8,311 bases of DNA from PNKC01 sp039917655 (GTDB lineage Bacteria; Chloroflexota; Dehalococcoidia; Tepidiformales; Tepidiformaceae): the NCBI GenBank assembly GCA_039917655.1, contig JBDSJC010000061.1, positions 1-8,311 of the forward strand, given 5' to 3'. Under the pieces are notes generated by a model, which searched no databases, had not been told where the DNA came from, and was given only the letters and a program-made list of their open reading frames with translations. The stretch's first letter is position 1. Every line of letters begins with the position of its first letter. A program made the position numbers and the translations under genes. Shown here in pieces: positions 1 through 5,854 of this stretch.

Positions 1-287
1 TAGAAGATGGCCGGGCCGGCAATCGCCGCCACCGGCACGGACGCCTGCTCAATGGCGAGTTGAGCGTCAGGCGCTACGACCACCGGCGCCGCCAACGCGC
101 TGGCGGCGTACTGCATACCCGTCGCAATCGTGGGCGAGCTTTCGTCGCTATCGTTGATCGCTCGCCGGAACTCTTTGACGCTTGTGCCGAGTTCCTTGCC
201 AAGCTTTCCGACCTTGCCGACGCCGAATAAGAGGATCACCACCGCGAGGATGATAAGAAGTTCCATGGGGCCGACGTCACCAAACAC
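1..287 (-). CDS. tatA: TatA-type Sec-independent protein translocase subunit (3' end cut by window edge)
   Basis: Ninety-five codons are visible, running off the left edge; the last partial codon is TA?, so the stop could lie exactly at the edge or the protein may continue. It starts with GTG at 287, preceded by a perfect AGGAGG (295-300) at 7 nt spacing; the in-frame ATG at 266 (residue 8) lacks such a site. The protein has the TatA/B/E layout: a short N-terminus with an F-G-x-x-G-P-x-E-L motif (residues 2-10), one transmembrane helix (about 9-22, ELLIILAVVILLFG), a glycine/lysine hinge (22-31) and an amphipathic basic helix ending in EFRRAI (32-44). TatA oligomers form the pore through which folded twin-arginine proteins cross the inner membrane. 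TatA rather than TatB is inferred from the short helix and the F-G hinge. Odd points: the usual L-P hinge is replaced by V-G, and the tail (58-95) is Ala/Val/Pro-rich and hydrophobic instead of charged. No tatB or tatC is visible. Confidence 0.85.
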   Translation of the reverse strand, partial: MFGDVGPMELLIILAVVILLFGVGKVGKLGKELGTSVKEFRRAINDSDESSPTIATGMQYAASALAAPVVVAPDAQLAIEQASVPVAAIAGPAIF

Positions 288-311
288 GTTGCACCCTCCT
301 TTTTCCCCCGG

Positions 312-339
312 ATCGTAGGCGGAACTGCGTTGGCGACAA
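312..339 (-). promoter_or_regulatory. Candidate sigma70-type promoter of tatA
   Basis: On the minus strand a TTGTCG hexamer (334-339) and a TACGAT hexamer (312-317) are separated by 16 bp; each matches its consensus at 4 of 6 positions. A start about 7 nt downstream would give a leader of about 18 nt that just contains the AGGAGG at 295-300. This lies in the 73-base gap after the CoA-transferase stop, so tatA probably has its own promoter. Confidence 0.5.
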
Positions 340-360
340 GATGCGTCGAGCTTCACCTGT

Positions 361-1662
361 TTACCGCGCGCTTCCTAAGCCCTCTGATTCGAGACCATCG
401 TGGGTGAGGCGGCCGTTGACGAACGCATCGACTGCCGGCCCATCGAAGCCGAGTTCTGCGAGGAGCTGGCGCGACTCCGAGCCGAAGGCGGCGGTTGCCT
501 GCCCCGGACGAAAGCCGTCAGCGTCCAGGTGCACGGGGTTCGCCAGTACGCGAACGTTGCCGAGGGACGGGTGCGGCATGTCGTAAACCATGCCGTTGGC
601 CACCACCTGAGGGTCGTCCAACAGCTCCATCTGGAACTTCACGCTGGAGGCCGGGATGCCGTGGGTGTCGAGAATCGGCTTCCACTCGGCGGTGGTCTTC
701 TCGCGCAGCAGCGCTTCGGCGTGGCGTTGGAGCGCAGCGTAGTGGCGCGGGAGGTCTTCGCGCGGGATAGAACCGCCGTGCGCTCCGTCTTCGAACCCCA
801 CGGCGCGAGCCAATGCGCGTTGTAGTGCCGGGCTGGCGCAGGCGACGGCGACGAACGAGTCTTTGGTGGCGTACGTGCGGTAGTAGACGCCGGACATGTA
901 GTTGGCGCGGGCCGCCGGGAGCACCGCTGCCTGCTCGGCGAAGGTCGAGCCGTCCTGGCGCGCTTCCCCGAGCTGGTTAAGCGCGTCCTTGTGGACCGGG
1001 CCATCGACGGCGTCCACGCGCAGGATGAAGTTGGTTTGGAGAGCGAGCGCCGCCATCAAGAGGCTGACGTCTACTTCGCCGCCGAGGCCGGTCTGCTCGC
1101 GGCGGAAGAGGGCGGAGGACACACCGAAGGCCAGGGTCATCGCGCACATGTAGTCGATGATTGGGGGGTCGCCGGCCATCGGCAGGCCATCGCGGACGCG
1201 GCCGTTGGCCGCCATCAGCCCCGAGCGCGCTTGCACGACAAGGTCCATGCCGGCGAGTTTCGAGTCCGGCCCTTCGTGGCCGAAGGCGGTCACATTGCCG
1301 ACCACCAGCCGCGGAAAGCGCCTGGAGAGCGCCTCGTAATCCAACCCAAGATCCTTTGCGAGTCCTGGCCGCAGGTTGGTTAGGACTACGTCAGCACGCG
1401 TGATCAGGGCGTCTATCACGCCCTGGGCGTCAGGGTGCTTAAGGTCCAGCGGCAACGAGTGCTTGCCGCGGTTTCGGGAGATGAAATGGCGCGTCTCGCC
1501 CGGCGCGAGCGGGGAGAGGTGGCGCACCGGGTCGCCTTCCAGAGACTCGATCTTGATGACGTGCGCGCCGCCTTCAGCAAGCAGTTGGGCGCAGTAGGGG
1601 ACGGCGATGAACTGTCCGAATTCGACGACTTCGATGCCGGCGAACGGCTGAGGGGAAGGCAT
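361..1662 (-). CDS. CaiB/BaiF (class III) CoA-transferase family protein
   Basis: A 433-residue protein, normal for family III CoA-transferases, which are cytoplasmic interlocked dimers that move CoA between carboxylic acids (formyl-CoA:oxalate, carnitine, bile acid) or racemise acyl-CoAs. Visible features: the N-terminal G-I-x-V-V-E-F segment (9-15), a CoA-binding Rossmann-like part with VIKIESLEGDPVR (35-47), N-R-G-K-H-S-L-P-L-D-L (64-74), a G-x-D-x-x-x-Q-A-x-S-G motif (138-148) and the expected catalytic aspartate, D170, in P-P-I-I-D-Y. The second domain carries the Y-R-T-Y-A-T-K-D motif and a C-terminal G-x-P-A-S/A-x-V stretch. The substrate cannot be told from sequence. ATG at 1662 follows AGGA (1670-1673) with 7 nt spacing; the same bases form a TAGGAT -10-like hexamer 6 nt before the ATG, so a leaderless start is an alternative. 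It lies 86 bases downstream of the acetyltransferase on the same strand. The TAA stop is at 361-363. Confidence 0.9.
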   Translation of the reverse strand: MPSPQPFAGIEVVEFGQFIAVPYCAQLLAEGGAHVIKIESLEGDPVRHLSPLAPGETRHFISRNRGKHSLPLDLKHPDAQGVIDALITRADVVLTNLRPGLAKDLGLDYEALSRRFPRLVVGNVTAFGHEGPDSKLAGMDLVVQARSGLMAANGRVRDGLPMAGDPPIIDYMCAMTLAFGVSSALFRREQTGLGGEVDVSLLMAALALQTNFILRVDAVDGPVHKDALNQLGEARQDGSTFAEQAAVLPAARANYMSGVYYRTYATKDSFVAVACASPALQRALARAVGFEDGAHGGSIPREDLPRHYAALQRHAEALLREKTTAEWKPILDTHGIPASSVKFQMELLDDPQVVANGMVYDMPHPSLGNVRVLANPVHLDADGFRPGQATAAFGSESRQLLAELGFDGPAVDAFVNGRLTHDGLESEGLGSAR

Positions 1663-1667
1663 GGCCG

Positions 1668-1673
1668 AATCCT
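1668..1673 (-). promoter_or_regulatory. -10-like hexamer directly before the CoA-transferase start
   Basis: TAGGAT on the minus strand lies exactly 6 nt before the ATG at 1662, the spacing expected if transcription begins at or next to the start codon. The AGGA inside it could instead be a Shine-Dalgarno. No good -35 is seen; the matching -35 position (about 1691-1696) falls inside a palindrome. Confidence 0.3.
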
Positions 1674-1690
1674 ACGTGCTGGACGCGGGG

Positions 1691-1706
1691 CGCGCATTCG
1701 TGCGCG
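1691..1706. repeat. Perfect inverted repeat (6-bp arms, 4-nt loop) upstream of the CoA-transferase
   Basis: CGCGCA (1691-1696), TTCG, TGCGCG (1701-1706) form a perfect palindrome in the 86-base gap between the acetyltransferase and CoA-transferase genes. No T-run follows on either strand, so it does not read as an intrinsic terminator. It covers the expected -35 position of the -10-like hexamer at 1668-1673, so it may be an operator, or an RNA hairpin if transcription comes through from upstream. Confidence 0.35.
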
Positions 1707-1748
1707 GAAGCGGACGAGGAGGTAGGACTCTGGGAAGCAGCACCAGGG

Positions 1749-2387
1749 CTACCTGGGATCCCGCCACATCAACCAGAGCTTTGGCCCGCCATCCGGGATC
1801 GTGAACTCTTCGGTCACCTTGAAGCCGTTGCGTTCGTAGAGCGGCAGGTTCTTCTCTTTCGAACTCTCCAGGTAGGCGGGCATGCGCTCCTGGTCGCAGC
1901 GCGCAAGGATTGGCGCGAGAAGCTGGCTGCCGATGCCGCGACCCTGCAGGTCAGGCTCAGTGCCGAGCACCATCAGATAGTAATGGGGCTCCGCGGGGTG
2001 CTTCCTTTCGATAGCCGACACGCCGCCCATGACCTTCGGGATGCGTTTCCAGCCGGCGCATTTCACCATCGAGGGGATGAGCAGGAGCTGTTGAAGCATC
2101 CCCAGCTTCCACTTTCCCGGCGGCGTCCAGAGTGCTGCGCCCTGGAGGTCCGGCGTGGTGTAGCACTCGCCGTGAGGCAGCGTCATCTGGCGCAGGCCAA
2201 CGTTCATGAAATCGTAGATGCGACGGGCGCGGCGCTTGTCCTGGAGCACGAACCAGTTCGCGAACGGGTCGTCGTCGAAGGCCCGTGCGAGCACGGCGTT
2301 GAGCCGGGGGACATCTTCCGCCGTGACCTTTCGGACCTCGACGTCAAGCCGCTCTCGGGTGCCTGCCGATTGTTCAGTCTGGGTCAT
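1749..2387 (-). CDS. GNAT-family N-acetyltransferase, puromycin-acetyltransferase-like
   Basis: A 212-residue cytoplasmic acetyl-CoA-dependent acetyltransferase. The start is ATG 2387 because GGAGG (2393-2397) precedes it at 5 nt; an in-frame codon at 2480 would add 31 residues that read through the divergent promoter region. The N-terminus has the usual V-T-A-E-D-V-P-R-L-N opening (21-30) and A-F-D-D-D-P-F (36-42). The acetyl-CoA pyrophosphate loop is Q-G-R-G-I-G (148-153), after the beta strand Y-L-M-V-L-G (137-142). Motif B is Y-L-E-S-S-K-E-K-N-L-P-L-Y-E-R-N-G-F (172-189), and the end has a P-x-G-G-P-K-L-W-L-M-W strand. This arrangement, particularly L-E-S/T-S plus N-L-P-x-Y-E-R-x-G-F, resembles Streptomyces puromycin N-acetyltransferase as I remember it, but the fold is widespread and the natural substrate is unknown. 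The TAG stop is 86 bases before the CoA-transferase start, so co-transcription is possible. Confidence 0.88.
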   Translation of the reverse strand: MTQTEQSAGTRERLDVEVRKVTAEDVPRLNAVLARAFDDDPFANWFVLQDKRRARRIYDFMNVGLRQMTLPHGECYTTPDLQGAALWTPPGKWKLGMLQQLLLIPSMVKCAGWKRIPKVMGGVSAIERKHPAEPHYYLMVLGTEPDLQGRGIGSQLLAPILARCDQERMPAYLESSKEKNLPLYERNGFKVTEEFTIPDGGPKLWLMWRDPR

Positions 2388-2428
2388 GCGCGCCTCCGGT
2401 GATCGGCGGAAGTAGCCGTCGTGGGGCG

Positions 2429-2434
2429 ATTCTA
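2429..2434 (-). promoter_or_regulatory. Candidate -10 box for the acetyltransferase gene
   Basis: TAGAAT on the minus strand matches the -10 consensus at 5 of 6 positions and would give a leader of about 35 nt containing the GGAGG at 2393-2397. No matching -35 is seen at 16-18 bp, so support is only partial. It lies in the 109-base gap to the divergent aminotransferase. Confidence 0.35.
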
Positions 2435-2455
2435 CGCTCGGTGCGCAAGCCCCCC

Positions 2456-2478
2456 GGCGGGACGACTGGGTGCCCGCC
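2456..2478. repeat. Inverted repeat in the divergent acetyltransferase/aminotransferase promoter region
   Basis: GGCGGG (2456-2461) and CCCGCC (2473-2478) are complementary arms with an 11-nt spacer. They cover the -35 position and most of the spacer upstream of the aminotransferase -10 hexamer. In such GC-rich DNA 6-bp arms can arise by chance, so the operator reading is tentative. Confidence 0.25.
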
Positions 2479-2484
2479 AACAGC

Positions 2485-2490
2485 TACGAT
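2485..2490 (+). promoter_or_regulatory. -10 hexamer for a probable leaderless aminotransferase mRNA
   Basis: TACGAT ends 6 nt before the ATG at 2497. No purine-rich Shine-Dalgarno lies in the 20 bases before the ATG, which points to transcription beginning at or next to the start codon. A possible weak -35 (GACGAC, 2461-2466) sits 18 bp upstream. Confidence 0.45.
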
Positions 2491-2496
2491 ACGGCG

Positions 2497-3681
2497 ATGA
2501 CTGCCTCCCCCACGTTTAATCCGCCGACTCGCGTGCTCATGGGCCCCGGACCCAGCGGCGCCCACCCTCGCGTGCTGCGTGCCATGACCGCGCCGATCCT
2601 CGGCCACCTGGACCCCGAGTTCCTGAAGATCATGGACAACTGCAACGACATGCTGCGGAAGGTGATGATGACCGAGAACCGCATCACCATCGCCACGCCG
2701 GGGACGGGAACAAGCGGCATGGAAGCGGCGGTGATGAATTTAGTGGAGCCTGGCGACAAGGTGGTCGTCGGCATCTGCGGCTACTTCGGCGAACGCATTG
2801 CGCAGATGGCGGAACGCTCGGGAGGCCAGGTGACGCGCGTCCAGGCGCCGTGGGGTTCGCCAACGGACTTCGCCGGAGTGGAGGCAGCCGTGAAGGCGGC
2901 CGGTAACGTCAAGCTCGTCGGAATCGTCCATGCCGAGACCTCCACGGGTGTGCAGACTCCGGTCGAGCCGTACGCGAAGCTCGCACACGATGCGGGCGCT
3001 CTCTTGCTGGTGGACTGCGTGACCTCGCTTGGCGGCGTCCCGGTGACAGTCGATGCCTGGGGTGCGGACGCGGTTTACTCCGGGACGCAGAAGTGCCTCT
3101 CGGCGCCTCCCGGGATGGCCCCGCTGACGCTCTCGCCGCGCGCCTGGGACGCGGTCAAAGCTCGCGAAGTGCCGTGCAACACCTGGTACCTGGACCTCAG
3201 CCTGCTCGAGGCCTACTGGGACGAACGGCGCGCCTACCACCACACCGCGCCGATTTCGATGGTCTACGCGCTGCACGAAGCACTCGCCCTGGTGCTGGAT
3301 GAAGGCCTCGAAAACCGCTGGGCGCGCCACGAACAGAACGGCCGCGCACTACAGGCGGGATTCGAAGCGATGGGCCTGGCCCTCCACGCGGATGAAGGCT
3401 ACCGCCTGCCGGTGCTCACCACCGTGCGCATTCCCGAGGGCGTGAACGACCTTGAGGTGCGCGGCGCCCTGCTGAAGCGCCACTCGATCGAGATCGGCGG
3501 CGGACTCGGTGATCTGAGGGCGAAGGTTTGGCGATTCGGGTTGATGGGCGAATCTTCGAACCCCGGCAACGTGCTCCTCGCGCTCTCCTCGTTCGGCAAG
3601 ATTTTGCGCGAACAGGGCTTCAAGGCCGATATCCGCGCGGGCCTGAGCGCCGCGACCGCGGGGTTGGAGGGCAGTGCATGA
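2497..3681 (+). CDS. Class V aminotransferase, alanine-glyoxylate/serine-pyruvate (AGT1) type
   Basis: A 394-residue PLP enzyme expected to move an amino group from alanine or serine to glyoxylate or pyruvate in the cytoplasm. Visible: L-M-G-P-G-P-S (14-20), the cofactor phosphate region G-T-G-T-S-G-M-E-A (69-77), H-A-E-T-S-T-G (145-151), the pyridine-binding aspartate D173 in L-V-D-C-V-T-S-L-G-G, the Schiff-base lysine K199 in Y-S-G-T-Q-K-C-L-S-A-P-P-G, Y-H-H-T (247-250), I-E-I-G-G-G-L-G (331-338) and the substrate-carboxylate arginine R346 in W-R-F-G-L-M-G. This order closely follows human AGT1 from memory (Q-K-x-L-N-A-P-P-G, Y-H-H-T, R-I-G-L-L-G). Related enzymes include serine-glyoxylate and ureidoglycine-glyoxylate (PucG) aminotransferases; no purine genes are nearby to favour PucG. 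The ATG at 2497 is preferred over an in-frame GTG at 2470, which precedes the putative -10 and lacks a Shine-Dalgarno. The stop overlaps the methyltransferase start (ATGA). Confidence 0.92.
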   Translation: MTASPTFNPPTRVLMGPGPSGAHPRVLRAMTAPILGHLDPEFLKIMDNCNDMLRKVMMTENRITIATPGTGTSGMEAAVMNLVEPGDKVVVGICGYFGERIAQMAERSGGQVTRVQAPWGSPTDFAGVEAAVKAAGNVKLVGIVHAETSTGVQTPVEPYAKLAHDAGALLLVDCVTSLGGVPVTVDAWGADAVYSGTQKCLSAPPGMAPLTLSPRAWDAVKAREVPCNTWYLDLSLLEAYWDERRAYHHTAPISMVYALHEALALVLDEGLENRWARHEQNGRALQAGFEAMGLALHADEGYRLPVLTTVRIPEGVNDLEVRGALLKRHSIEIGGGLGDLRAKVWRFGLMGESSNPGNVLLALSSFGKILREQGFKADIRAGLSAATAGLEGSA

Positions 3682-4541
3682 CCAACGACAGTGCGAACGC
3701 GCCTTACTACGAAGCTAATCGTGCCCGCTGGGACGAGTCCGTCGCGATCCACGCCGCCTCCGAGGGCTACGATCTCGCGGGATTCCGGCGCGGCGAAAAG
3801 ACGCTCTACCAGGTGGAGATGGACGAAGTCGGCGATGTGGCCGGCAAATCCCTCTTGCACCTCCAGTGCCACTTCGGCATGGACACGCTCAACTGGGCAC
3901 GATTAGGCGCGCGCGTCACTGGCCTCGACTTCTCCGGCACCGCCGTCGAGCGGGCGCGCGAACTTGCCCAGGAGATCGGCATCGATGACGCCGCGTTCGT
4001 GCAGGCCAACGTGTACGACGCTGCGGACGCCATCCACGAACAGTTCGATGTCGTCTACACCGGCATCGGTGCGCTCTGCTGGCTGCCCGATATCCGCCGT
4101 TGGGCGGGCGTTGTCGCGAAGCTGCTGAAGCCGGGTGGGTTTCTCTACGTCTATGAAGGCCATCCCATGATGTGGACGCTTGACGAGGGCCGAGACGACC
4201 ACGAGCTGGTGTCGCGCTCCCCGTATTTCGAGACGGAACGCCCGACGGAGTGGACCGAGGAGAACACCTATGTCGATGGCCCGCCGCTGAAGAACGTGAA
4301 AAGCTACGATTGGAACCACGGGCTCGGGGAGATCGTCACGGCGCTGATCGACTCTGGATTGCGGCTGGAGTTCCTCCACGAACACCGCGAGGTCGCCTGG
4401 CAGGCGGTGCCCTGGATGGTCCGCACGGACGGCGACGCCGGTGCGAAAGGCTACGCCCGCAGGACAGCGTGGCAGCTCCCCGCTGAACAGCGCGATCTCT
4501 GCCCGCTGATGTACTCCTTGAAGGCGACCAGGCCCGCCTGA
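3678..4541 (+). CDS. Class I SAM-dependent methyltransferase
   Basis: A 287-residue cytoplasmic methyltransferase with the Rossmann-like SAM fold. Motif I is L-L-H-L-Q-C-H-F-G-M-D-T (59-70), where cysteine and histidine stand in the usual glycine-rich loop. The acidic residue ending strand 2 is D84 in G-L-D-F-S. Strand 4 is F-D-V-V-Y-T (123-128), and the post-motif loop is L-L-K-P-G-G-F-L-Y-V (149-158). A C-terminal extension (about 165-287) with E-G-H-P-M-M-W and W-N-H-G-L-G-E-I-V probably holds the acceptor site. The acceptor is not readable. The start overlaps the aminotransferase stop by 4 bases and has GGAGG (3666-3670) at 7 nt, so the two are one operon with likely translational coupling. 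An in-frame extension to 3528 would lie inside the aminotransferase and is not needed. The TGA stop is at 4539-4541, followed by a terminator candidate. Confidence 0.88.
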   Translation: MTNDSANAPYYEANRARWDESVAIHAASEGYDLAGFRRGEKTLYQVEMDEVGDVAGKSLLHLQCHFGMDTLNWARLGARVTGLDFSGTAVERARELAQEIGIDDAAFVQANVYDAADAIHEQFDVVYTGIGALCWLPDIRRWAGVVAKLLKPGGFLYVYEGHPMMWTLDEGRDDHELVSRSPYFETERPTEWTEENTYVDGPPLKNVKSYDWNHGLGEIVTALIDSGLRLEFLHEHREVAWQAVPWMVRTDGDAGAKGYARRTAWQLPAEQRDLCPLMYSLKATRPA

Positions 4542-4546
4542 GGTAC

Positions 4547-4583
4547 GCTTCGCCCGCAGGCCAAGCGAAGCAGGTCACTTTTT
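4547..4583 (+). terminator. Candidate intrinsic terminator of the aminotransferase-methyltransferase operon
   Basis: GCTTCGC (4547-4553) and GCGAAGC (4565-4571) form a perfect 7-bp stem with an 11-nt loop, 5 bases after the methyltransferase stop. A run of five T (4579-4583) follows, but 7 nt after the stem, which is looser than the ideal. On the minus strand there is no T-run, so it should act mainly on plus-strand transcription. It fills the 41-base convergent gap, and its last T is the first base of the dehydrogenase stop triplet. Confidence 0.55.
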
Positions 4584-5854
4584 CAGTCCGGCGAGGCGGG
4601 GCGACCGATGCCAACGTAGCGCACGCCCTGTGCTTCGATTGCTGCGCGGTCGAAGGCGTTGCGGGCATCGACCAGCAGAGGGGCGATTCCCCGCCAGTTC
4701 AGCGCGTTGTAGGCGCGATGGCGGGCGTGGACAACCGCCACGTCGTAGCCGGCGAGCGGCTCGCGTGCTGGTTCGAAGCCGAGTTCGCGGACTCCAGCCT
4801 CGCTCAAGAGCGCGTCGTGGCCCTCGACGATCGCGCCTTTGGCGGTGAACTCGCGGAGGAGGTCCACAGCGTTCGTGTGCGGGGTGACGGCGACATCCGG
4901 CCGGAAGGTGAGGCCGAGAACGAGGACGCGCTTGTCCGTCAGGTCACCGAGGAGTTGTTCGACGCGCCGGGCGGCGTAAGCGGGCATCGCGTCGTTCACT
5001 TCGCGGCCGCGGGCTGAAAGCGAACTGGGGCCTTCGCCCTGCATCAGGAATCGCGGGTAGACCGGGATGCAGTGGCCGCCAACGCCGGTGCCGGGGGTGT
5101 GGAGGTGGCAGTAGGGCTGGCTGTTGGCCGCCTGGATCACCTCGTTGATATCCACGCCGTGGATGTCCGCCACCTGGGCAAGTTCGTTCGCGAGGGCGAT
5201 GTTGAGGTCGCGGTAGGCGCCTTCGGAGAGCTTCGAAAGCTCGGCGGTCTCGGCGTTCGCCAGCTCCAGCACTTCACCACGGAAGACTTCGCGGTAGAAC
5301 GCAGCGGCGCGGGAGCCGCCTTTCGGGTCAACCCCGCCCACGACCTTCGGGTACTTTGTGAGGTCTTCGATGACGCGGCCCATGAGCAGCCGTTCTGGGC
5401 TGAAGGCGACCGAGAAGTCCCGCCCGAGCTGGAGCCCGCCCGCTTCCAGCCGTGGCGCGAGGTCTCGCCGCGTGGTCCCCACGGGAAGCGTGGTATCGAA
5501 GATGCAGAGCGTGCCAGGCTTCAGTCCCTGGGCGACGCTTTCGCACGCCCTGTAAAGGTTGCGGAGGTCGGCGTGGCCCGATTCGTCGATATCCACGGCG
5601 ACCGCGAACAAGACGGCTTCGGACTGTGCCACAGCGCCGATGGTGTCGGTCGTTGCCGAGAAGTGGCCGCTTTTCACCACCTGCCCAATGAGCTGGCCGA
5701 GGCCCGCTTCGTCCGGGATCGGGTTCTCGCCGCGGTTCACCATATCGACGCGTTCGCCGTTGATGTCGCATCCGAAGACCGTGTGTCCGCGCGAGGCGAT
5801 GGTCGCCGCAACCGGCAGGCCGATCCGTCCGATGCCGATGACCGAAACGTTCAT
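4583..5854 (-). CDS. UDP-sugar 6-dehydrogenase (UDP-GlcNAc/UDP-ManNAc dehydrogenase type)
   Basis: A 423-residue member of the UDP-glucose/GDP-mannose dehydrogenase family, which uses two NAD+ to oxidise C6 of a nucleotide sugar to a uronate for surface glycans. N-terminal NAD domain: G-I-G-R-I-G (7-12), with D30 ending strand 2; D-T-T-L-P-V-G-T (120-127); F-S-P-E-R (151-155). Central domain: A-E-L-S-K-L-S-E-G-A-Y-R-D (204-216) and N-I-A-L-A-N-E-L. Catalytic cysteine: C262 in G-V-G-G-H-C-I-P-V-Y-P. C-terminal UDP-binding domain: L-V-L-G-L-T-F-R-P-D-V (311-321). The N-I-A-L-A-N-E and G-G-H-C-I-P-V patterns favour UDP-N-acetylhexosamine over UDP-glucose as substrate (family inference). Odd: by motif spacing the usual active-site Asn and Asp (Lys+4, Cys+4) are G212 and Y266. 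The ATG at 5854 overlaps the upstream oxidoreductase stop by 4 bases and has no clear Shine-Dalgarno, so translation is probably coupled. Confidence 0.88.
   Translation of the reverse strand: MNVSVIGIGRIGLPVAATIASRGHTVFGCDINGERVDMVNRGENPIPDEAGLGQLIGQVVKSGHFSATTDTIGAVAQSEAVLFAVAVDIDESGHADLRNLYRACESVAQGLKPGTLCIFDTTLPVGTTRRDLAPRLEAGGLQLGRDFSVAFSPERLLMGRVIEDLTKYPKVVGGVDPKGGSRAAAFYREVFRGEVLELANAETAELSKLSEGAYRDLNIALANELAQVADIHGVDINEVIQAANSQPYCHLHTPGTGVGGHCIPVYPRFLMQGEGPSSLSARGREVNDAMPAYAARRVEQLLGDLTDKRVLVLGLTFRPDVAVTPHTNAVDLLREFTAKGAIVEGHDALLSEAGVRELGFEPAREPLAGYDVAVVHARHRAYNALNWRGIAPLLVDARNAFDRAAIEAQGVRYVGIGRPASPD

Noticed and set aside
1743..1756. CCAGG-GCTA-CCTGG hairpin over the acetyltransferase stop as a terminator
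   Set aside because: The stem is only 5 bp, with no T-run after it on the minus strand; probably chance.
2388..2480. N-terminal extension of the acetyltransferase to 2480
   Set aside because: The extra 31 residues cover the divergent promoter region and the GGAGG that fits the ATG at 2387; they are not part of a GNAT domain.
2470..2496. GTG start for the aminotransferase at 2470
   Set aside because: It has no Shine-Dalgarno, precedes the TACGAT hexamer and adds nine residues outside the usual family start.
2740..3330. Minus-strand open frame inside the aminotransferase
   Set aside because: Antisense shadow of a gene with complete catalytic motifs; its own sequence has no recognisable fold.
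3528..3677. Methyltransferase start at 3528, within the aminotransferase
   Set aside because: The 50 extra residues only translate the aminotransferase end out of frame; the ATG at 3678 has a good GGAGG and a typical family N-terminus.
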